Below are positions 1 through 5,333 of a DNA stretch of 9,562 nucleotides, piece by piece. The notes under the pieces are model-generated. The model saw nothing but the letters and a program-made list of their open reading frames with translations. It made no database searches and was not told the origin of the DNA. Within the stretch, counting starts at the first letter, position 1, and each line of letters starts with the position of its first letter. This DNA comes from Beijerinckiaceae bacterium (GTDB lineage Bacteria > Pseudomonadota > Alphaproteobacteria > Rhizobiales > Beijerinckiaceae): the NCBI GenBank assembly GCA_947455285.1, contig CANGOK010000118.1, forward strand, positions 1 through 9,562, given 5' to 3'. The translations under genes were made by a program, and so were the position numbers.

Positions 1-6
1 CAAGAC

Positions 7-423
7 ATGATACCTGTCGGAAATTCGATCGCGTTATCGGTAAAGTCAGTCGCCACTAACGGGAAAAATGGGGCCTTGGGTTGGGGGCTCGCAAACTCTG
101 ACCTTTCGTCACGTGAAATGCTGACTTACGCCCATATCGGCGCGGCCGGGTTCCACGCAGACAAATCGGCAAGCACTCCGAGCGGCGCTTCCGGAGATGT
201 CTCCGCCTATGATCCTTCCGCAGGGCGTAGCGCATTCCAGGACCTCCTCAACGCAAACGCTGCGGCGCAGGTGGCTTCTGAGTCGAATGGCGTTCGTAAC
301 GTCGCCAATAGTCGCGCCCTAGCAAATGGCGCCGATGGGCAGACGGGCAAAAAAGAGCCCACATGGACCGTTTCCATGGAGGGCGGCCGCTTGCAATTGT
401 CGGTCAATCCAAACGCGCGATAG
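7..423 (+). CDS. Hypothetical protein, 138 aa, unrecognised
   Basis: I do not recognise this protein. The open frame runs from an ATG six bases into the window to TAG, so the true start may lie outside it and no ribosome binding site can be judged. The translation is rich in Ser, Ala, Gly and Asn, has no clear signal peptide or membrane segment, and ends in a short amphipathic stretch (EPTWTVSMEGGRLQLSVNP) that could form a beta hairpin. Codon choice is unlike the downstream genes: ATA, TTA, CTA, GGG and many A/T-ending codons appear, where the catabolic genes favour C/G endings. This fits either a foreign or poorly expressed gene, or a spurious frame. It is on the same strand as operon 1 but separated by 236 nt, so probably not part of it. 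Confidence 0.45.
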   Translation: MIPVGNSIALSVKSVATNGKNGALGWGLANSDLSSREMLTYAHIGAAGFHADKSASTPSGASGDVSAYDPSAGRSAFQDLLNANAAAQVASESNGVRNVANSRALANGADGQTGKKEPTWTVSMEGGRLQLSVNPNAR

Positions 424-426
424 GAA

Positions 427-440
427 GGGGCCGCGGCCCC
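427..440. repeat. 14-bp perfect GC palindrome after the first ORF
   Basis: GGGGCCGCGGCCCC is a perfect palindrome beginning four bases after the TAG of the upstream ORF. It could form a short stem in RNA, but only with a tight loop that sacrifices central pairs. No T-run follows, so it does not qualify as an intrinsic terminator. It may be chance in GC-rich DNA. Confidence 0.3.
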
Positions 441-498
441 GCTGGAGCCTGACGCCCGAGTTGGGGCGCGGCTTGGTTTTGTTCCGCGTAAGATCGTG

Positions 499-525
499 TA
501 ATTTCAATTATATATCAATCAATTG
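499..525. promoter_or_regulatory. AT-rich island upstream of operon 1, possible promoter/operator
   Basis: This is the clearest AT-rich stretch of the gap before operon 1. TCAAT occurs at 504-508, 515-519 and 519-523, the first two 11 bp apart. CAATT at 505-509 and AATTG at 521-525 form a 5-bp inverted repeat with an 11-bp spacer. Regulators of hydroxycinnamate pathways are often MarR-type proteins that bind AT-rich palindromes, so an operator is conceivable. I could not place a convincing -35/-10 pair here. The call rests on composition and position only. Confidence 0.25.
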
Positions 526-608
526 GCGGCTTTCGCGGAACTCATTCTTCCTTACGTGAGCATAACAAAGCGTCGCCTCTGCGCCGCGCAGAAAAAACGC
601 TTGGCCAA

Positions 609-655
609 GGTTCCTCCCCCCTGCGATAAGGGGGTAACGATTCCAAGGAGGAACC
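609..655 (+). promoter_or_regulatory. Leader inverted repeat that covers the operon 1 ribosome binding site
   Basis: GGTTCCTCC at 609-617 is the exact reverse complement of GGAGGAACC at 647-655. The right arm contains most of the Shine-Dalgarno AAGGAGG (645-651), which lies 8 nt before the ATG at 660. In the mRNA the left arm would act as an anti-Shine-Dalgarno. A nested helper stem is possible between CCCCC (617-621) and GGGGG (630-634) with an 8-nt loop. A 10-bp palindrome, CTTGGCCAAG (600-609), abuts the left arm. No T-tract follows, so this is not a terminator; the arrangement suggests translational control (thermosensor-like or ligand/protein-operated). Pairing is seen directly; function is inferred. 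Confidence 0.5.
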
Positions 656-659
656 CCCC

Positions 660-1508
660 ATGACCGCCAAGCCCCCAGGACTTGAGTCCCTGCCGCAAGA
701 GAATGTTCTCGTAAAGATCGAGGAAGGCATCGCTTGGGTGACTCTGAACCGTCCTTCCAAGCGCAACGCCTTCAACCCTGCCATCGTCTACGAGATGGTT
801 CAGGTGATGGACGTGTTGGAGATGGAGGAGAGCGCGCGCTGCGTGGTCATTACCGGAGCCGGCGACGCCTTCTCCGCCGGGCAGGACCTCAAGGAATATT
901 TCCGCGAGATGGATGCTGGCCATCCCATGCTGCGCGAGCGCCTTTACCGCGCCAACTCTGGCTGGCAATGGCGGCGCATGATGCATTACCCCAAGCCCAC
1001 CATCGCCATGGTCAATGGCTGGTGCTTTGGCGGCGCCTTTCAGGTGCTTCTGGCCTGCGATCTCGCCGTCGCCGATGAGGACGCGACCTTCGGCCTGTCG
1101 GAAATCAATTGGGGCATCATTCCAGCCGGCATCGTGACGAAATCGGTCGCCATGGCGCTCTCGCAGCGCAAGGCGCTCTATTACATCCTCACCGGCGAGA
1201 CCTTTAATGGCCGTACGGCGGAGGATATCGGCATCGTGAATTTCGCCGTGCCGAAGGACCAGCTGGTTGCGAAGACGACCGCCCTTGCGAAAAAGCTGAT
1301 CGAAAAGAACCCCAACGTGCTGCGCGCCTGCAAGACGGCCTATCATTACACCCGCGAAATGTCGTGGGATGCGGCGGCTGAATATCTGGCGGCCAAGTCC
1401 GATCAGTCGAAATACATGGACCCCGAAAAGGGCGCCACCAAGGGCATGAACCAGTTCCTTGACGAGAAGTCCTATCGTCCGGGCCTCGGCGCCTATCGTC
1501 GGGATTGA
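660..1508 (+). CDS. Crotonase, p-hydroxycinnamoyl-CoA hydratase/lyase (HCHL)-like
   Basis: A crotonase-fold acyl-CoA hydratase/lyase of 282 aa, usual length for the family. HCHL hydrates 4-hydroxycinnamoyl-CoAs and cleaves the product by retro-aldol to a benzaldehyde and acetyl-CoA in the cytoplasm. HCHL-group signatures are clear: AGQDLKEYFREMDAG (73-87), KPTIAMVNGWCFGG (112-125), FGLSEINWG (144-152) and a C-terminus ending PGLGAYRRD. By recalled alignment to Pseudomonas fluorescens HCHL, catalytic Glu143 is E148, oxyanion-hole Gly120 is G125 and Tyr75 is Y80. However Met70 is Q75, Ser123 is Q128, and the phenol-binding Tyr239 is A244. It may therefore act on another acyl-CoA or act only as a hydratase. 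The start is fixed by AAGGAGG 8 nt upstream. First gene of a three-gene operon. Family call is firm; substrate is not. Confidence 0.9.
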   Translation: MTAKPPGLESLPQENVLVKIEEGIAWVTLNRPSKRNAFNPAIVYEMVQVMDVLEMEESARCVVITGAGDAFSAGQDLKEYFREMDAGHPMLRERLYRANSGWQWRRMMHYPKPTIAMVNGWCFGGAFQVLLACDLAVADEDATFGLSEINWGIIPAGIVTKSVAMALSQRKALYYILTGETFNGRTAEDIGIVNFAVPKDQLVAKTTALAKKLIEKNPNVLRACKTAYHYTREMSWDAAAEYLAAKSDQSKYMDPEKGATKGMNQFLDEKSYRPGLGAYRRD

Positions 1509-1511
1509 TCC

Positions 1512-3614
1512 ATGAGCGACCAGCGTTCCCCGCTCGCGCGGCTTCTTCGGCCACGGTCCATCGCCGTGGTCGGGGCTTCTCCCGAGCCGCTTTCCGTCGG
1601 CAATAATGTGTTGGTGAACTTGCGGCGCTTCGCCTACGCGGGCGCGCTGCATTTCGTCAGCCGAAGCAGAACTGAGATCGATGGCACGCCCTGCGTTCCC
1701 TCGATAGACGATCTGCCGATGGGCGTGGATGCGCTGGTCCTGATTGTGCCCGCGCAGGCGGTGCAAGAATCCATCGAGGCCTGCGCCCGCAGGGGCGTCG
1801 GCGGCGTCGTCGTCTTCGCATCGGGCTTTAGTGAGCAGGACGAGGCGGGCGCTGAAGCGCAGGTGGCTTTCGCCCGCGTCGCGCGCGAGGCCAATATGGT
1901 CGTGCTCGGCCCCAACTGCATTGGTTGCGTCAACTATGCCGACGGCGTGCCGCTCACCTTCGAGCCAGTGGAGTCTCATCCGACGAAAGGCCCCGGTGTC
2001 TGCGTCGTCGCGCAGAGCGGCGCCATGCAGGGCAATATCCGCTACGCCCTTATGGGACGCGGCGTGCCGGTGGCGCAGTCGATCTCGACTGGAAATGAGG
2101 CCGTGCTGAGCGCGGAGGATTATCTTGATCTTCTGATCGACGATCCCTCCATCACCGCCTTCTCCCTCTTCGTCGAGCAGATCCGCAATCCCCAGCGATT
2201 CCTCGCGCTCGCTGCGCGCGCTCGCGTCGCGCAAAAGCCCATCGTCTTGTTGCATCCCGGCCAGAGCATGCGCGCGCGCGAGGCGGCGAAATCTCATACC
2301 GGTGCGCTCGCTGGCGATCATGCGATCATGCGCGCTTGCGTGGAGCGGGAGGGCGTCATCGTCGTTGGCGGCCTTGATGAACTCTTCGATGTGACGACCC
2401 TTGTCACGCGCTATCCCAAGCCCGTGACCGGTGGTGTGGGCGTGCTCAGCAATTCGGGCGCCCTGCGCGGCTTCTCGCTCGATTTCTGCGAAGAGATAGG
2501 GCTCGACCTGCCTGAGCTGTCTCAAAGCGCATACGACGCATTGCGCGCGGTGCTTCCCTCTTTCGCAGCCATCGACAATCCACTCGATATTACTGCGGCT
2601 GGCATGCAGAAGCCCAGCCTCTTTGGCGAGAGCGCCGCGGCGCTGCTGGACGATCCCCGCGTAGGCTTTTTGCTTGTGGCGGCCATGGGTGGAGGCAAGC
2701 CCCAGCAGCTCAACAAATGGTGGGCCATGCGCCCTGTGCTCGAAGCGACTTCGAAGCCCGTGGCTGTGGTTTACATGGGCGATGACTATCCGCTCGATGC
2801 GCAATTCATGGAAGAAATCCGCGAAAGCGGCATCCCCTTCTTCCGCTCGCCCGACCGCGCCTTGCGCGCACTGGCGCGCCTCTCGGCTCATGGCCGTGCG
2901 CAGCCGCAGTCAGGCGAGGCCGTGCCGCCCCTCAAGCCACTTGATATTGACACGCATGGATCCGTGGCTGAGTGGCGCGGCAAGGAGATCTTCAATGCGC
3001 TCGGTGTGAAGACCCCGCAAGGTGGCTTGGCCCGGAACATTGATGAGGCCTGCGTCATCGCCACGCGCATCGGTTATCCTGTCGTCATCAAGGCGCAGGC
3101 CGATGCGCTGGCGCACAAGAGTGAGGCAGGCGGCGTGATCGTCGGTGTGGCTGACAAGACGGCGCTGGTTGAGGCGCATGCCCGGCTTCTCGCCAATGTC
3201 CGCGCCTATGATGGGGCCTTGCAGCTCGATGGCGTGCTGGTCGAATCTATGGCCCCGCGTGGTGGGCTCGAAATGATCGTCGGCGCCCGTCGCGATCCGC
3301 TTTGGGGGCCTGTGATAGTGGTCGGCCTTGGCGGCGTCTGGACTGAGGCTTTGCATGATGCCGTTCTTCTGCCCGCACAGGCCAGCAAGGCGGAGATCAT
3401 CGCCAAGCTTGGCGAGCTCAAGGGCGCAGCGCTTCTTGGCGGACTGCGTGGCGCCGCCCCGCGCGATGTGGATGCGTTGGCGAATATCGCAGCTTCCATC
3501 GGCGCATTGATGCAGGCTGATCCGCGTATCGCCGAGATCGACGTGAACCCGGTCAATGTCTATGCGCAGGGCGAGGGCGCGCTGGCGCTCGATGCGCTCA
3601 TCGTGATGAGTTGA
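1512..3614 (+). CDS. ADP-forming acyl-CoA ligase (acetate-CoA ligase family), fused alpha-beta
   Basis: A 700-aa NDP-forming acyl-CoA synthetase, which would make an acyl-CoA from acid, CoA and ATP through phosphohistidine intermediates. Visible parts: a Rossmann CoA-binding domain (about 8-135, IAVVGAS at 17-23), two succinyl-CoA-ligase-like domains (about 160-460), and a C-terminal ATP-grasp domain (about 483-700). The presumed alpha phosphohistidine is H262 in KSHTGALAGDH; the second relay histidine is H535 in AHKSEAGG; the Mg/ATP acidic motif EIDVNP is at 675-680. All key residues are present. Sphingobium FerA, a feruloyl-CoA synthetase, belongs to this superfamily, so with an HCHL-like neighbour an aromatic-acid substrate is plausible, though the family also activates acetate and other short acids. 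The ATG lies 3 nt after the preceding stop with no strong Shine-Dalgarno, suggesting translational coupling. Confidence 0.93.
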   Translation: MSDQRSPLARLLRPRSIAVVGASPEPLSVGNNVLVNLRRFAYAGALHFVSRSRTEIDGTPCVPSIDDLPMGVDALVLIVPAQAVQESIEACARRGVGGVVVFASGFSEQDEAGAEAQVAFARVAREANMVVLGPNCIGCVNYADGVPLTFEPVESHPTKGPGVCVVAQSGAMQGNIRYALMGRGVPVAQSISTGNEAVLSAEDYLDLLIDDPSITAFSLFVEQIRNPQRFLALAARARVAQKPIVLLHPGQSMRAREAAKSHTGALAGDHAIMRACVEREGVIVVGGLDELFDVTTLVTRYPKPVTGGVGVLSNSGALRGFSLDFCEEIGLDLPELSQSAYDALRAVLPSFAAIDNPLDITAAGMQKPSLFGESAAALLDDPRVGFLLVAAMGGGKPQQLNKWWAMRPVLEATSKPVAVVYMGDDYPLDAQFMEEIRESGIPFFRSPDRALRALARLSAHGRAQPQSGEAVPPLKPLDIDTHGSVAEWRGKEIFNALGVKTPQGGLARNIDEACVIATRIGYPVVIKAQADALAHKSEAGGVIVGVADKTALVEAHARLLANVRAYDGALQLDGVLVESMAPRGGLEMIVGARRDPLWGPVIVVGLGGVWTEALHDAVLLPAQASKAEIIAKLGELKGAALLGGLRGAAPRDVDALANIAASIGALMQADPRIAEIDVNPVNVYAQGEGALALDALIVMS

Positions 3615-3621
3615 GGCGGTC

Positions 3622-4773
3622 ATGAACTTCGACTTCACCGAAGAACAGGAGATGCTGCGCGAGAGCGTCATCAAGCTCATGGCCCGCCATGCGCCGCCGG
3701 AAGCCGTGCGCAGATGGGATGGCGACCGCAGCTTTCCCGAGGACCTCTATCAGGCATGGGTCGAGGCGGGGCTTCTGCGCCTGCCTTTCCCCGCAGAGGT
3801 CGGCGGCCTTGGCGGCGATGCGCTTGATCTTGCGCTCGTCATCTATGAGCTTTCGCGCGTCTCGACTGACCTCACCATGGCTTTTGCAGGAAGCGTGTTT
3901 TGCGGCCTCAATGTTCTTCGCAAGGGTACGGATGAGCAGCGCGCCTATTGGCTGCCTCGTCTCCTCGACGGGAAAGTCAAATTCGCCATCGGCATTTCTG
4001 AGCCTGATGCGGGCTCGGATGTCGGCAATATCCGCACTATGGCGGTGCGAGATGGCGATCGTTATATCGTCAATGGACAGAAACTCTGGACCACGGGCGC
4101 CGGGCTGAAGAACAGCGTCATCTGCGCCTATGTGAAGACTGATAAGACCGCGCATTACCGCAAGGGGATCACCCATCTCCTCATCGATAATGACGCGCCT
4201 GGCGTCGAGCTTCGCAAGCTGGGCATGCTCGGTCGGCGCACGGTCGGCACCTATGAGGTCTTCTTGCGCGATGTGCCCGTTGATGCTGATCGTGTCATTG
4301 GCGGCGAGGGCGGTGGTTGGGATTGCCTGATGGGCGGGCTGCAATATGAACGCGCCGTCTCGGCCGCAGGCAATTGCGGCGGCGCGCAGGCGGTGCTGGA
4401 TCTCGCCGTGAAATACGCAGGCGAGCGCGTACAGTTCGGACAGCCGATCGGTTCGTTTCAGGCGATCGGCCATATGCTCGCGGACATGCAGAGCGAGCTG
4501 GAAGCGGGAAAGCTTTTGATGTGGCGCGCCGCATGGCTTGCAGCGCAACAGCGTGATGCGCTGCGCGAGATCACACAGGCCAAGCTCTATACGTCGGAGA
4601 TGTACGCCCGGCATGCCAATATGGGCGTGCAGATCATGGGTGGTTACGGTCTGAACGAAGAGTTCGACATGCAGCGGTATTTCCGTGATTCCCGCTCATC
4701 GACCATCGCTGCGGGAACATCGCAAACGCAGCGCAATCTGCTTGCGGGCCTCATGGGAATGAAGGCGCGCTGA
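3622..4773 (+). CDS. Acyl-CoA dehydrogenase, FAD-dependent
   Basis: A 383-aa flavoprotein of typical family length that introduces an alpha-beta double bond into an acyl-CoA and would pass electrons to ETF. N-terminal helical domain about 1-115; the FAD/substrate motif GISEPDAGSD is at 124-133; the middle beta domain includes WTTGA (156-160); the C-terminal helical domain includes RVQFGQPIGSFQAI and QIMGGYG. The usual C-terminal catalytic Glu (as in the IYEGTS motif of medium-chain enzymes) is A364 in IAAGTSQTQR, but E243 in QYERAVSAAG sits where isovaleryl-CoA dehydrogenase and CaiA-type enzymes carry a Glu, so the base is probably relocated. The 7-nt gap and GAGGCGG Shine-Dalgarno place it in operon 1, where it could turn a saturated side-chain CoA ester (for example phenylpropanoyl-CoA) into the substrate of the crotonase. 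Confidence 0.93.
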   Translation: MNFDFTEEQEMLRESVIKLMARHAPPEAVRRWDGDRSFPEDLYQAWVEAGLLRLPFPAEVGGLGGDALDLALVIYELSRVSTDLTMAFAGSVFCGLNVLRKGTDEQRAYWLPRLLDGKVKFAIGISEPDAGSDVGNIRTMAVRDGDRYIVNGQKLWTTGAGLKNSVICAYVKTDKTAHYRKGITHLLIDNDAPGVELRKLGMLGRRTVGTYEVFLRDVPVDADRVIGGEGGGWDCLMGGLQYERAVSAAGNCGGAQAVLDLAVKYAGERVQFGQPIGSFQAIGHMLADMQSELEAGKLLMWRAAWLAAQQRDALREITQAKLYTSEMYARHANMGVQIMGGYGLNEEFDMQRYFRDSRSSTIAAGTSQTQRNLLAGLMGMKAR

Positions 4774-4775
4774 GT

Positions 4776-5183
4776 TCAGGTGCAGGCGAAGCCGCGTGCG
4801 CCCGACATGGAGTCCAATGTTGTCTTCAGGTCGCGCATAAGCAGGGCGAGATCCTGAGCCTGCAACTGCGCGCCATCCAGCGTTGCAAGCCAGTCGCCGA
4901 AGTCCGCGGCGCGCGTGATCGCCTGCGCGACGAAGGTGGCGAGGTTGGTTTCGCCGCCGCTGCGGTATTTGTCTTCAAGATAGGTTAGCAGATCCAGCGC
5001 GATGGCGGCTGGATCGATGGGGACGTGAAAGCCGCCAGCGCACATGCAGCCGCCAAGGGAGGCGGAAAAGAGGTCAGCGCTAGCCCACAGACGCGCCAGT
5101 GCTGCGCCTGACAGACGCTCATCGACTGGGGCGATTGTGGGGGCTTTAAGCCCAGGTCGCTTTCTTGACGCACGCAAGTTCAT
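4776..5183 (-). CDS. Small protein of unknown function, 135 aa, convergent with operon 1
   Basis: I do not recognise this protein. It ends two bases from the stop of the acyl-CoA dehydrogenase on the opposite strand. The composition looks coding: mostly GC-ending codons, no long low-complexity stretch, and a helical-looking C-terminal half (IALDLLTYLEDKYRSGG, then AQDLALLMRDLKTTLDSM). A compact CMC motif (Cys46, Cys48) is flanked by glycines and followed by FHVPID, and another Cys (134) is next to last. No signal peptide or membrane segment is evident. I chose the ATG at 5183; a TTG at 5219 would add 12 residues but would put the 5193-5220 palindrome inside the gene. Neither start has a convincing Shine-Dalgarno. 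It is divergent from operon 2 and might be controlled with it. Confidence 0.6.
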   Translation of the reverse strand: MNLRASRKRPGLKAPTIAPVDERLSGAALARLWASADLFSASLGGCMCAGGFHVPIDPAAIALDLLTYLEDKYRSGGETNLATFVAQAITRAADFGDWLATLDGAQLQAQDLALLMRDLKTTLDSMSGARGFACT

Positions 5184-5194
5184 GGGGCAAGAAT
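5165..5194 (+). promoter_or_regulatory. Possible sigma70-type promoter for operon 2
   Basis: TTGACG (5165-5170) matches the -35 consensus at five of six positions. It is followed after 18 bp by AAGAAT (5189-5194), which matches the -10 consensus at four of six. Transcription would start near 5201, inside the palindrome described next, leaving about 130 nt of leader before hyuA. The -35 falls within the first codons of the divergent small gene, which is unusual and lowers confidence. Confidence 0.3.
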
Positions 5195-5220
5195 TGCGCG
5201 GTTTTGCGCAAAAGCGCAAT
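5193..5220. promoter_or_regulatory. Bulged palindrome of TTGCGC repeats, operator candidate
   Basis: Outer arms ATTGCGC (5193-5199) and GCGCAAT (5214-5220) are exact reverse complements. Between them lies the perfect 12-bp palindrome TTTTGCGCAAAA (5202-5213), offset by two bulged G residues at 5200-5201. TTGCGC therefore recurs at 5194 and 5204, 10 bp apart, with reverse copies GCGCAA at 5206 and 5214. It lies between divergent genes and overlaps the proposed -10 of operon 2, the usual place for a repressor site. As RNA it could also fold into a 13-bp bulged stem with a minimal loop, but no T-tract follows. Confidence 0.45.
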
Positions 5221-5241
5221 ACGCGCGTGTGGTCTCCACCG

Positions 5242-5269
5242 CCTGATTGAAAGCGCCGCCGAAATCAGG
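5242..5269 (+). promoter_or_regulatory. 7-bp hairpin in the hyuA leader
   Basis: CCTGATT (5242-5248) and AATCAGG (5263-5269) are exact reverse complements with a 14-nt loop. A second CCTGAT lies at 5301-5306, at the start of the leader ORF. ATCAGG (5264-5269) can therefore pair either upstream or downstream. The downstream pairing would enclose the Shine-Dalgarno at 5286-5292. No known riboswitch class is recognised. Confidence 0.3.
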
Positions 5270-5285
5270 GCGCGCTACATACAGC

Positions 5286-5292
5286 GAGGAGG
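5286..5292 (+). promoter_or_regulatory. Strong Shine-Dalgarno GAGGAGG not spaced for hyuA
   Basis: GAGGAGG is among the best ribosome binding sites in the window but lies 37 nt before the hyuA ATG at 5330. The ATG at 5294 is only 1 nt away and its frame stops after three codons. The GTG at 5298 is correctly spaced at 5 nt and opens an 11-codon frame. hyuA has no Shine-Dalgarno of its own, so this site probably drives hyuA through coupling. Confidence 0.5.
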
Positions 5293-5297
5293 AATGC

Positions 5298-5333
5298 GTG
5301 CCTGATCTCATCTCTCGATTGTTGCGTGAATGA
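5298..5333 (+). CDS. Candidate leader peptide, 11 codons, overlapping the hyuA start
   Basis: A GTG-started frame encoding MPDLISRLLRE, with its TGA at 5331-5333 interlocked with the hyuA ATG at 5330 as ATGA. It is placed 5 nt after the GAGGAGG ribosome binding site, whereas hyuA has none. This is the geometry of termination-reinitiation coupling. The peptide shows no run of one amino acid that would suggest classical attenuation. The frame stays open upstream to a TTG at 5247, which would give 28 residues, but the Shine-Dalgarno favours the GTG. Too short to prove from sequence alone. Confidence 0.4.
   Translation: MPDLISRLLRE

Noticed and set aside
427..440. GC palindrome as an intrinsic terminator
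   Set aside because: No T-run follows and the palindrome leaves almost no loop.
505..518. FNR/anaerobox-like site in the AT island
   Set aside because: One half-site (ATCAA) is present but the partner position reads CAATT instead of TTGAT.
552..2891. Very long minus-strand open frame (779 codons) opposite the crotonase and CoA ligase genes
   Set aside because: It is the antisense shadow of GC-ending codons in two confidently identified genes; its translation is His/Arg/Ala-rich without any family motif and it crosses a gene boundary.
2910..4614. Overlapping minus-strand frames opposite the ligase and the acyl-CoA dehydrogenase
   Set aside because: They lie wholly or mostly within confident plus-strand genes, overlap each other, and show no domain signature.
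3622..4773. Acyl-CoA dehydrogenase as an inactive paralogue because the C-terminal Glu is Ala
   Set aside because: A Glu (E243) is present at the alternative catalytic position known from isovaleryl-CoA dehydrogenase-type enzymes, and the FAD and substrate motifs are intact.
5294..5305. ATG after GAGGAGG as the hyuA start
   Set aside because: It is in the hyuA frame, but the frame reads ATG CGT GCC TGA and stops at once; the 1-nt spacing to the Shine-Dalgarno is also too short.
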